A stretch of DNA of 35,824 bases, taken from an uncultured Pelagibacteraceae bacterium. GTDB taxonomy: Bacteria; Pseudomonadota; Alphaproteobacteria; Pelagibacterales; Pelagibacteraceae. Both the position numbers and the translations under genes were made by a program. The stretch is taken from positions 1-35,824 of the forward strand of contig CACIUJ010000008.1 of the NCBI GenBank assembly GCA_902589795.1, written 5' to 3'. Positions 7,766 through 15,847 of the stretch are shown piece by piece (position 1 is the first letter of the stretch; each line of letters opens with the position of its first letter). Below the pieces are notes generated by a model, which saw nothing but the letters and a program-made list of their open reading frames with translations, searched no databases and was not told the origin of the DNA.

Positions 7766-9112
7766 TTATTTAGCAATACCAAAAAAGTAATCTGGTAAAT
7801 ATAATACTAACCCCGGAAAATTATACATAAGAACCATTGTGAATATTACTATGGCCAAATAAGGCATAATACTTTTAAATATTTCTATTAATTCAATCTC
7901 ATCTCCAACCACACCCTTCAAATAATAGGCAGCCATCGCCATTGGTGGAGTCAGAAAGGAAGTTTGAAGGTTTAAAGCAACTAGCATGGCAAAAAAGTAT
8001 GGGTTCACACCAAAAGTATCAAGCATAGGTAAAAAAATTGGAACAAAAATAATTAATATTTCTGTCCATTCTAAAGGCCATCCAAGTAAAAAAATTATTA
8101 ACTGAACTAGAACAAGAAATTGCCAAGGTTCCAAGTTCATAGCAAGAATCCAATGTTCAATTATTGCATGACCACCTAGATATGAAAAAATTGAGGCAAA
8201 AGTCCAAGAACCAACAAATAACCAACAAACCATCGCTGTTGTTTTGGCCGTTAAGAAAATCGAATGTTTCAATGTTTTCCAATTAAGTGATCTGTAACAA
8301 AAAGCTAAAAACAATCCTCCAAACGCACCGATTGCAGCAGCTTCTGCTGGAGTTGCTAATCCGAGTAAAATGGAGCCAAGTACTGTTAAAATTAATAATG
8401 CTAGAGGAACAAAAGAAGTTAATAGTTGAAGTAAAATAACTCTCGATGGTGGAACTTCTTCTTCTATAGGTTTTGGTGCAAGACTTGGATTGAAATATGC
8501 ACGGGTTACAACATAAATCATATAAAAACCAGCTAATAAAAAACCAGGAAAAATTGCTGCTGCGTAAAGTCTCAACGGAGATAATTCAGCTATAACCGCA
8601 TAAACAATGAGCATAATACTTGGTGGAATTAATATTCCTAAAGTTCCACCAGCACAAATTACTCCTGATGCAAAACCTCTATGATAACCAGCTTTAACCA
8701 TGGCTGGGAAAGCTAGTAGTCCCATTAATGTAACAACTGCTCCAATGATTCCGCTAGCAGTAGCAAATATTGCACAGGTAGCAAGCGCTGCTACAGCCAT
8801 TGATCCTGGAAGATGTCGCGTGGCCAATTGTAAACTAAAAAATAATCTATTAACAATATTTGCACGCTCAACAACATAACCCATAAATAAAAATAGAGGT
8901 ATGGCAACTAAAACATCATTTTCCATTACCGAATAGGTATTTTGATTAAGTAAATAAAAAATTTGATTATTAAATAAATTGTCTGCTTGGAAGTAAGCGT
9001 AATAACCAAAACCCACGCCCATAGCAATAAGTGTAAAAGCTATCGGAAAGCCTAATAGAACTAGAAAGATAAACAATGAAAGCATTAACATAGCCACTTG
9101 TGGATCGGTCAT
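7766..9112 (-). CDS. dctM: TRAP transporter large permease subunit (DctM)
   Basis: The 448-residue large membrane subunit of a tripartite ATP-independent periplasmic transporter, which is a Na+-coupled secondary importer fed by a binding protein. About a dozen hydrophobic segments are visible, with the DctM features GIIGAVVTLMGLLAFPAM, CAGGTLGILIPPSIMLIVY, LATPAEAAAIGAFGG and LQTSFLTPPM. It follows dctQ directly with no gap between stop and start. The long loop near 212-224 (KPIEEEVPPSR) and the sequence style suit the DctM type paired with mannitol/chloroaromatic/2-oxoacid-like binding proteins rather than the classic C4-dicarboxylate type; that subfamily placement is from memory. Confidence 0.95.
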   Translation of the reverse strand: MTDPQVAMLMLSLFIFLVLLGFPIAFTLIAMGVGFGYYAYFQADNLFNNQIFYLLNQNTYSVMENDVLVAIPLFLFMGYVVERANIVNRLFFSLQLATRHLPGSMAVAALATCAIFATASGIIGAVVTLMGLLAFPAMVKAGYHRGFASGVICAGGTLGILIPPSIMLIVYAVIAELSPLRLYAAAIFPGFLLAGFYMIYVVTRAYFNPSLAPKPIEEEVPPSRVILLQLLTSFVPLALLILTVLGSILLGLATPAEAAAIGAFGGLFLAFCYRSLNWKTLKHSIFLTAKTTAMVCWLFVGSWTFASIFSYLGGHAIIEHWILAMNLEPWQFLVLVQLIIFLLGWPLEWTEILIIFVPIFLPMLDTFGVNPYFFAMLVALNLQTSFLTPPMAMAAYYLKGVVGDEIELIEIFKSIMPYLAIVIFTMVLMYNFPGLVLYLPDYFFGIAK

Positions 9113-9712
9113 TTAATTATCCTTCTCCAATGCTTTTTTTCTTCTTAGCTCTTCTTCTGTTTTTTTAATTAAATCTTCTTCAGTTTCTCTGACATCTTCA
9201 TGTCTTTTCATCCATGTGCCATTTCTAATACAAAGAATACATCTCATAGATTCTGAAATTCCTTGCAATATTAACAATCCTCCAGCAAGAGGTATTAGAG
9301 ATTTAAAAAAATAAATTTGAATTCGAGCAGGGCTATTCCAGCTAACTTCTTTATATCTCCAAGAGTCACCAGCTATTTCATAACCAAACCAAAGTAAAGC
9401 CAACATCCCAGGAAAAAAGAAAAATATATAGAGTATTAAATCGATCCATGCCTGTGCTTTAACGGGAAATAATCTATATAAAACATCACCTCTTACATGA
9501 GCATCTTGAGCTAATGCATATGCACCGGCCATTAGAAAAAGTCCACCATACATTTGAACCATCATATCGAAGGCCCAAACTGTGGGAGCATTTAAAACAT
9601 ATCTTACAAAAACCTCATAGGTTACGGAAAGAGTCAAAATAAGAATACACCAGCCGAAAGCTCGGCCGATCCATATACTTAAACTTTCAAAGAAATAAAT
9701 AAATTTTTCCAC
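9113..9712 (-). CDS. dctQ: TRAP transporter small permease subunit (DctQ)
   Basis: The 199-residue small membrane subunit of the TRAP system, with four hydrophobic segments (about 12-32, 48-66, 86-106 and 132-150) and the DctQ-type phrases FVRYVLNAPTVWAFDM and HVRGDVLYRLF. The C-terminal tail after residue 165 is an unusually charged helix (DVRETEEDLIKKTEEELRRKK), probably a cytoplasmic coiled coil. It is separated from dctP by a roughly 100-base gap containing a stable hairpin, but abuts dctM, so dctQ-dctM are translated together. Confidence 0.93.
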   Translation of the reverse strand: MEKFIYFFESLSIWIGRAFGWCILILTLSVTYEVFVRYVLNAPTVWAFDMMVQMYGGLFLMAGAYALAQDAHVRGDVLYRLFPVKAQAWIDLILYIFFFFPGMLALLWFGYEIAGDSWRYKEVSWNSPARIQIYFFKSLIPLAGGLLILQGISESMRCILCIRNGTWMKRHEDVRETEEDLIKKTEEELRRKKALEKDN

Positions 9713-9766
9713 GAACCCCTCTAACTAGAAAATAGTTTATATAAAACTACATAAAATTCAATAAGA

Positions 9767-9791
9767 AAGGGCGACCTTTTGGGCCGCCCTT
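9767..9791 (-). terminator. Hairpin between dctP and dctQ (partial terminator / mRNA stabiliser)
   Basis: On the minus-strand RNA, ten pairs form between 9782-9791 and 9767-9776 (AAGGGCGGCC with GGTCGCCCTT, one G.U pair) around a 5-base CAAAA loop. The equivalent plus-strand RNA would have an A-C mismatch at 9774/9784, so the element is designed for the dctP transcript. It begins about 22 bases after the dctP stop and is followed by a short TTTCTTATT rather than a pure U run. That fits an incomplete terminator or a 3' stabiliser that raises dctP over dctQM. Confidence 0.8.
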
Positions 9792-9813
9792 AATAATATA
9801 TCAACTTAAATAT

Positions 9814-10959
9814 TTAAATTGCTTTCGTTGGTTCACCGAAGTGATGTTTGTAAGCCATTGCATAATCAGGTTGGTTAAGCAATAAATATGCCATAACTTT
9901 TTTAGCATATACTTTTTGTGAATCGACAACTTCTTTAAAGAAAGGATCTTTCTTTGAAAATTTGTCCGTTATCACATCCCATGCCTTTAATTGATCAGCC
10001 ATAACACTGTCTGGCGTTCTGTAAACGTTAACACCAAGCTTGTTTTTTAATGTAACAAGGTCATCAGCGTATCTTAACGTGTTGTGCCAGAAGAAGTTAG
10101 AGTTTTCAGCTTCAGAAGCATACTCAAGAATTTTTTGTAATTCTGGAGCAAGACCATCAAATTTTTTCTTATTAAATGTGATCTCAAAAGCTTCTTGCGA
10201 TTGATGGAAGCTTGCTAAGTGATAATGTTTTGATACATCTTGCATACCAAAGTCACTATCAGATGTTGGATTGTTAAACTCAGCAGCATCAATTAATCCG
10301 CTCTTCATTGCTGGTTGAATTTCTGGACCAGGTAATTGAACAACTGACATTCCCATTTCTCCTAGAACGTCTGCAGCTAATCCCACAGTACGATATTTCA
10401 AACCTTTCATTTGAGCTGATTTTTTAATTTGCTCTTTAAACCATCCAAGTGGTTGGGCAGGCATTGGGCTATTGAAGAAACTAACAAGGTTTAATCCTAA
10501 ACTTCCCATCAGTTTATTAAATAGTTGCATACCACCTCCGTACTGTATCCAACCTAGCAACTCTTGTGCGCTCCAGCCCCAACATGGGCCTGTACCGAAA
10601 AGAGAAGCAGCAGGTGATTTACTGTACCAATATGCTGGTACATAGTGAGCTCCGTCTAGAACTCCTCTGTGAACAGCATCTTGCATTTGACTTGTTTTCA
10701 CTACAGAATTTACAGGTAGTAAATCGATTTTCAAACTACCTCCCGCCATATCGTTAACTCTTTTAACGTATGCCTGAGCATTCTCTAGGAAAATTCCTCC
10801 ACCCCAAGCAGCTTGTACTTTTAATGTAGTCGCAGCTTTAGCGATTGAAGGCATAGCCAACGTTGCGGCAGCAACAGCACCTGTTGCAGCGGCAGCTTTA
10901 AAGAATTTACGTCTTGAAGGAGTTTTAATTCCTTTTAACGTTTTATCTTTTTTTGACAT
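9814..10959 (-). CDS. dctP: TRAP transporter periplasmic substrate-binding protein (DctP family, Tat signal)
   Basis: A periplasmic binding protein that delivers a small carboxylate to the DctQM permease. The N-terminus is a twin-arginine (Tat) signal (SRRKFFKAAAATGAVAAATLA, cleavage after IAKA), so it is exported folded. The mature protein has the DctP-type opening TLKVQAAWGGGIFLENAQAY, then FGTGPCWGWSAQELLGW and GLIDAAEFNNPTSDSDFG. This resembles the TakP/FcbT1 group that binds 2-oxoacids or similar. I chose the ATG at 10959 over 10980 because AAGGGGGA lies immediately upstream with ideal spacing; it is among the strongest ribosome-binding sites in the window and suggests very high expression. 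The ligand is inferred, not shown. Confidence 0.93.
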   Translation of the reverse strand: MSKKDKTLKGIKTPSRRKFFKAAAATGAVAAATLAMPSIAKAATTLKVQAAWGGGIFLENAQAYVKRVNDMAGGSLKIDLLPVNSVVKTSQMQDAVHRGVLDGAHYVPAYWYSKSPAASLFGTGPCWGWSAQELLGWIQYGGGMQLFNKLMGSLGLNLVSFFNSPMPAQPLGWFKEQIKKSAQMKGLKYRTVGLAADVLGEMGMSVVQLPGPEIQPAMKSGLIDAAEFNNPTSDSDFGMQDVSKHYHLASFHQSQEAFEITFNKKKFDGLAPELQKILEYASEAENSNFFWHNTLRYADDLVTLKNKLGVNVYRTPDSVMADQLKAWDVITDKFSKKDPFFKEVVDSQKVYAKKVMAYLLLNQPDYAMAYKHHFGEPTKAI

Positions 10960-10960
10960 A

Positions 10961-10994
10961 AGTTCCCCCTTAATTGTCATTAGTTAATTAACTT
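10961..10994 (-). promoter_or_regulatory. dctP leader: strong ribosome-binding site and 12-base palindrome
   Basis: The minus-strand leader of dctP carries AAGGGGGAACT just before the ATG and, a little further upstream at 10983-10994, the perfect palindrome AGTTAATTAACT. The palindrome could be an operator half-site pair or chance in AT-rich DNA. The remaining gap to 11119 shows a possible -10-like TAAAAT and a weak TTCAAT/ATTGAA hairpin at 11090-11106 near the end of the thiolase gene, with no convincing U tract. Confidence 0.4.
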
Positions 10995-11119
10995 ATTAGA
11001 ATTTAACCATATTAGTATTTTAGAGTCTTTCTATTTTTTGAAAAAAAACTTTACTAAATGGCTAAGAATTTAAATTGAAGAGAATTGAGTTCAATCTATA
11101 ATTGAATTTAACAATTTTC

Positions 11120-12302
11120 TTAGTTGTTTCTTTCTAGACACATTGCAATACCCATGCCCCCACCTATGCACAAAGTAGCTAACCCTTTTTTTGAATTTCT
11201 TTTTTTCATTTCATGCAAAAGTGTTACAAGTATTCTGGCTCCAGACGCGCCGATTGGGTGTCCTAAAGCAATAGCACCACCATTTACGTTTACTTTTTCC
11301 TTAGCAATTCCCAAATCTTTTATTACTGCTAAACTTTGTGCTGCAAAAGCTTCGTTGGACTCCACTAAATCTATATCAGAAATTTTCCAATTTGCTTTTT
11401 TTAAAGCTTCCTTAGAAGCAGGAATTGGGCCCGATCCCATTAAAGAGGGATCAACACCACAAGTTGTCCATGAAATAATTTTAGCCAAAGGTTCTAAGCT
11501 TCTTTTTTTAGCCTCATCCTCAGTCATTAAAACAACTGCAGCTGCTCCATCGTTAATTCCTGAGGCGTTTCCAGCAGTTACAGTTCCACCATTTTTAAAC
11601 GAAGGTTTTAATTTTGACAATCGTTCTAAAGTCATATCTGATCTTGGATGCTCATCTACATCTAATTTATTTTTACTATTAAATTTAACTGAAACTATTT
11701 CATCTTTAAATTTATTTTTTTTTTGTGCTTCTTGAGCTTTAAGCTGAGAGGATAAAGCAAAATCATCCTGGTCTTTTCTTGTTATTTGCCATTTATGAGC
11801 TACATTTTCAGCAGTTACTCCCATATGATAACCATTAAATGCATCCCAGAGCCCATCTTTTATCATCGTATCAACTAAATTTGATTCTTCTAATTTTTTT
11901 TTCTTTATCTAAAGAAATGACATGAGGAGCATTACTCATACTTTCTTGTCCACCAGCAATTATAATTTTTGAATCATTGCATTTTATTGTTTGGTAACCT
12001 GCAGCTACTGCTCTTAATCCTGAGCCGCATACTTGATTAATAACATAAGCAGTTTTTTCAAAAGGAATTCCAGATTTAATTGCGGTTTGCCTAGCTGGGT
12101 TTTGACCAGCTCCACTCGTTAATACTTGTCCCATTATCAATTCATCGACATCATTTGCATTTAAATTTGATCTTTTTAGAGATTCTTTAGTTACTAAAGC
12201 TCCTAGATCTTTTGCTTCTAAATCTTTTAAAGAACCTCTGAAAGTTCCAATCGGAGTCCTAACTGCTGATGTTATAACAATATTTTTACTATCTTCGCCC
12301 AT
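11120..12302 (-). pseudogene. Acetyl-CoA acetyltransferase (thiolase), split by a one-base frameshift
   Basis: Thiolase that joins two acetyl-CoA or cleaves 3-ketoacyl-CoA. The gene is open from 12302 to 11871 (143 codons, with the acyl-accepting C92 in NQVCGSGLRAVA) and again in another frame to 11120. The second part holds [30 protein letters not shown], the catalytic [10 protein letters not shown] and [14 protein letters not shown]. The break is at a run of nine T on the plus strand (11894-11902, A9 in the message). With eight A the frame continues as [21 protein letters not shown], exactly like an intact thiolase of 393 residues. All catalytic motifs survive. The cause may be a sequencing or assembly error, slippage that restores the frame, or a recent mutation. 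It starts 3 bases after the upstream dehydrogenase stop. Confidence 0.9.
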
Positions 12303-12305
12303 AAT

Positions 12306-13259
12306 TTAGTTTACTTTATTTTTGCAATTTCCTGTGTCAAAATACTCTTTTATATTATCTATAGCTAAATCTGCCATATCTGTTCGTGTTTTTTTTGTCG
12401 CGCTTCCTAGGTGTGGTAATAAAAAAACGTTTGGAAGATTCAAATATCCAGCATTAATTTGGGGTTCGCCCTTATAAACATCTAGTCCTAAAGCATAAAT
12501 TTTTTTATCTTTAAGAGCTTTTATCATAGCGTCATCTTCTATCATATCTCCTCTAGCACTATTAACAATGATCGCATCTTTGGGAAAATATTCTAAACTT
12601 TCTTTATTTATAATATCCTTTGTTTGTTTTGTGGCTGGACAATTAATGGAAAGGATGTCTGATACTGAAAATAAACTTCTAACATTTTGGTGATAAGTTG
12701 CTTTTAATTCTAGATCAGGGCTTAATTTTTTTCTGTTATGATAGTGAATTTCCATACCAAAAGCTCTAGCTCTTTTAGCAACCGCTCTTCCAATCCTACC
12801 CATTCCTAAAATTCCTAATCGTGATCCAGAAAGTTGCTTACCAATTAAAAAATCTGCTGACCATTTCCAATTTTTTTCTCTTGCTTTTTTAATACCTTCA
12901 GTTGCTCTTCTTGAAGCGCCAAGTATTAATAACATTGCAATTTCAGCAGTTGCATCCGTTAATACATCTGGTGTATTCGTTACAACAATATTTCTTTTCC
13001 TAGCAGCGTCTATATCAATATTTCCAAAACCTACAGCAAAATTTGATATGATTTTTACTTTGTTTGAAAGTTTATTTATAACATTTTCATCTATTGCATC
13101 TGTTATTGAAGATAGTATTCCTTCACAATCTATACTTAGATCAATTAATTTTTTATTTGAATACATTTCATCATTTAAATTTAATTTTGCATTCCACAGT
13201 TTTAATATTCTTTCCTCATTTGATTTTAGTAATTTTCTGGTAACTAAAATTTTCTTCAT
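12306..13259 (-). CDS. D-isomer-specific 2-hydroxyacid dehydrogenase (glyoxylate/hydroxypyruvate reductase-like)
   Basis: NAD(P)-dependent interconversion of a 2-oxoacid and its D-2-hydroxyacid. The Rossmann motif GMGRIG is at 152-157, and the catalytic trio is R236 (NSARGDMI), E265 (YKGEP) and H283 (LPHLGSAT). The 317-residue length matches glyoxylate/hydroxypyruvate or gluconate 2-ketoreductases. The position directly after glcF, with start and stop overlapping, makes glyoxylate to glycolate (or hydroxypyruvate to glycerate) the natural guess. HNRKK after the Rossmann strand suggests a basic NADPH-binding pocket. The exact substrate is not provable from sequence. Confidence 0.9.
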   Translation of the reverse strand: MKKILVTRKLLKSNEERILKLWNAKLNLNDEMYSNKKLIDLSIDCEGILSSITDAIDENVINKLSNKVKIISNFAVGFGNIDIDAARKRNIVVTNTPDVLTDATAEIAMLLILGASRRATEGIKKAREKNWKWSADFLIGKQLSGSRLGILGMGRIGRAVAKRARAFGMEIHYHNRKKLSPDLELKATYHQNVRSLFSVSDILSINCPATKQTKDIINKESLEYFPKDAIIVNSARGDMIEDDAMIKALKDKKIYALGLDVYKGEPQINAGYLNLPNVFLLPHLGSATKKTRTDMADLAIDNIKEYFDTGNCKNKVN

Positions 13260-14563
13260 ATATTTTTTAAAATTTCAGGTTTGGGTCCACCAGTGTACCA
13301 ATCGATGACTTCCACTGTATGTAGAACAGGAATTTTTGTACCATTTGCTATATGTGTTATACAGCCAATGTTTCCAGTTGAAATAAACTGCGGATTAATT
13401 TTTTCAATATTATTAACTTTATTTTTCAATAATTCATTTGCAATTTCATTTTGAAGCAAATTATATGTCCCTGCAGAACCACAACAAATATGACCATCGG
13501 ATATTTCTAAAACGTCATTTCCAGTTTTTTTAATTAAATTAATTGCTTCATTATGAACTTTTTGACCATGTTGCAATGAACATGCTGAATGATAAGCAAT
13601 TTTATATTTTTTTCCGTTTGTTGGTTTAATAACAAAATTAAGCTTAACCTTTTCTTCTAGATATTCAGATATATCTTTTGTTAGTTCTGATATTTTTTTT
13701 GCTTTCTTTTTAAAATCATCATTTGATCTAAAAATAAATCCATAATCTTTTATTGTTGTTCCGCAACCCGATGTATTGGAAATAATTGCGTCTAACCCAT
13801 TTTTTAAATATTCATCATACCAAATTGAAATGTTTTTTTTAAAAGTTTTAAAAGCTAATTCCCCTTTTCCTAAATGATGATCTAAAGAACCACAACAATT
13901 TATTCCTTTTGGAACAACTACTTCTATTCCATGTCTGTTTAATAATCTTATAGTAGCTTCGTTAATTTGAGGAGAAAGAACTTTTTGTACACAGCCAGTT
14001 AGCAGCGCAACTCTGGCTACTGGCTTTTTTCTTTTTAACGGTGAATATATTTGCATTTTAGGCAATGTTTTTTTTGGTAATTTCATGGGCATAAGTGAAA
14101 TCATTAATCTTATTTTTTTTGAAAATAAAAAATAAAATGGCTTTACAAATTGAGTCAAAATTAAAATAAATTTAAATTTAAATGTGCTAGTTAATACACT
14201 AGATAAAAAATTTCTTGTAATTTTATCCCAAAATGGTCTTTTGTAAGTTTTTTCAATATGTGCTCTACCATGATCTATAAGATGCATATAATTAACACCA
14301 GAGGGACATGTGGTCATACAGCTGTAACAAGAAAGGCATCTGTCTATGTGTTTAACAATTTTTGAATTTGCGGGCTTATTATTCTCTAGCATGTCCTTAA
14401 TTAAATAAATTCTTCCTCTAGGACCATCTAGCTCGTCTCCTAAAAGTTGATAAGTTGGGCATGTAGCATTACAAAAGCCACAGTGAACACATTTTCTAAA
14501 AATTTTTTCACTGGATTTATTGTCTTTATCTTTTAATTGTTCTTTAGAAAAATTGGTTTCCAT
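13256..14563 (-). CDS. glcF: Glycolate oxidase iron-sulfur subunit GlcF
   Basis: Electron-transfer subunit of the three-part glycolate dehydrogenase, passing electrons from the flavin subunits to the quinone pool. Two 4Fe-4S ferredoxin-type motifs are intact: C25/C28/C31/C35 (CVHCGFCNATCP) and C76/C79/C82/C86 (CLSCYSCMTTCP). Two cysteine-rich CCG domains follow (NCCGSLDHHLG and ICCGSAGTYNLL). Length 435 is slightly above the E. coli protein. Its start abuts the glcE stop and its end overlaps the next gene by 4 bases, so it is tightly coupled within the glcDEF operon. Confidence 0.95.
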   Translation of the reverse strand: METNFSKEQLKDKDNKSSEKIFRKCVHCGFCNATCPTYQLLGDELDGPRGRIYLIKDMLENNKPANSKIVKHIDRCLSCYSCMTTCPSGVNYMHLIDHGRAHIEKTYKRPFWDKITRNFLSSVLTSTFKFKFILILTQFVKPFYFLFSKKIRLMISLMPMKLPKKTLPKMQIYSPLKRKKPVARVALLTGCVQKVLSPQINEATIRLLNRHGIEVVVPKGINCCGSLDHHLGKGELAFKTFKKNISIWYDEYLKNGLDAIISNTSGCGTTIKDYGFIFRSNDDFKKKAKKISELTKDISEYLEEKVKLNFVIKPTNGKKYKIAYHSACSLQHGQKVHNEAINLIKKTGNDVLEISDGHICCGSAGTYNLLQNEIANELLKNKVNNIEKINPQFISTGNIGCITHIANGTKIPVLHTVEVIDWYTGGPKPEILKNI

Positions 14564-15847
14564 TTATATACCTGTATACATCTTGCCTGGATTTAATATT
14601 CTTTTTGGATCAAAACTTTTTTTTATATTTTGTGATATATTAAATCTTTCTCTGCTAATAGTAAAAACTTCTTCAACATATGGAAGGTATTCTGAATTTT
14701 TTATCATTGTAATATAACCTCCATGATTAATAACTTTTTTTCTAATTGATTCGAACATTTCTTCTGATAACTCAAAAGCCTCTACCCAAATCAATGAACC
14801 ACCCCAATCAAGAAAATATCTAAATTTATTTGAGAATTGATAAATAAGTTGTATCCATTCTGATGGGGGAATGACAATTCTAAAAATGCTATTCTTTGAT
14901 GTTGAAAAAATTTCTAAATTTTTTACTTTGCTCCAAAAAATTTCTGATTGGTAAAAATCCAGTATTGAAATATTAAATTTTTGGTTATTTAATTCTTTCT
15001 CTAGGTTTTTGATTCTTTGGTCAATAGAACTTTTTGATCCTTCTACTCTAATAGCTGTGAGCGAACCCTCTTGTTTTAAATCATTTAGTTTAAATGTTTT
15101 CTCAATATCCATGGTACATCCTTTAACTTTTGGACCCGCAGGGAAAAAAGATGCGCCTGAAATATCATTTGAAGAAGTGACAGCTTCACTCAATGTAGAA
15201 TTAGCAGCTTCTAATTTTTGATTATGTATCACTAATGTCCTACTTTCTTCAGATTGAGGCAGAACTTTAAAAGTAATTTCGGTCAAAGCAACTAAGGTTC
15301 CATATGAACCACAAATTAATTTACTCAAATCATAACCTGTAACATTCTTAACAACGTTACCACCAGATTTTATAATTTCTCCCTTTCCATTAATTCCTCT
15401 AAAACCCAAAACGTGATCTCTAATACTTCCAACTTTAAATCTCCTGGGTCCAGAAATATTACAGGACACTTGACCACCTGCTGAACCGCTATTACTTTTG
15501 CCATGGAATAAATATCCAAAATCAATTGGTTCAAACGCTAGTTGTTGATTATTTTTTTTTAATTCTTCTTCTATTGTTTTTATTGGGGTGCCTGATCCAA
15601 CTTTTATGTAGAGCTCTTCTGGAAAGTATTCTATTATTTCATTTAATTTTTCAAAACTTAAAGTTTTTGAACATTGTAGTGATTTGCCTATACCTTTTTT
15701 TGAACCTAAACCTACAATCTCTATAGGTAGACCAGATTTATAAAATTTTTTTATTAAATTTGATGCTTCTCTTTCGTTTTGTGGTCGCTCTATTAAAAAA
15801 TTAGAATCTTGGAATGTCTGGAAATTTTGTTTTTCCTCTATGGACAT
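14564..15847 (-). CDS. glcE: Glycolate oxidase FAD-binding subunit GlcE
   Basis: The second flavoprotein subunit of glycolate dehydrogenase. The PP-loop FAD-binding (FAD_binding_4) region is visible as LPIEIVGLGSKKG and SGSAGGQVSCNISGPRRFKVG, with VVKNVTGYDLSKLICGSYGTL, and a C-terminal FDPKRILNPGKMY as in the GlcD/GlcE family. I place the start at the ATG at 15847 (MSIEEKQNF), because AAGGGAGAG lies 3 bases upstream; an in-frame ATG at 15868 would overlap that signal. The gene overlaps the end of glcD by 47 bases. Confidence 0.94.
   Translation of the reverse strand: MSIEEKQNFQTFQDSNFLIERPQNEREASNLIKKFYKSGLPIEIVGLGSKKGIGKSLQCSKTLSFEKLNEIIEYFPEELYIKVGSGTPIKTIEEELKKNNQQLAFEPIDFGYLFHGKSNSGSAGGQVSCNISGPRRFKVGSIRDHVLGFRGINGKGEIIKSGGNVVKNVTGYDLSKLICGSYGTLVALTEITFKVLPQSEESRTLVIHNQKLEAANSTLSEAVTSSNDISGASFFPAGPKVKGCTMDIEKTFKLNDLKQEGSLTAIRVEGSKSSIDQRIKNLEKELNNQKFNISILDFYQSEIFWSKVKNLEIFSTSKNSIFRIVIPPSEWIQLIYQFSNKFRYFLDWGGSLIWVEAFELSEEMFESIRKKVINHGGYITMIKNSEYLPYVEEVFTISRERFNISQNIKKSFDPKRILNPGKMYTGI

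Noticed and set aside
11090-11106. Hairpin after the thiolase gene as a terminator
   Set aside because: Only six A/T-rich pairs and no U run; too weak to call.
11124-11735. A 203-codon open frame antisense to the thiolase
   Set aside because: It mirrors the codon pattern of the strongly supported thiolase on the other strand and has no domain I recognise or clear ribosome-binding site.
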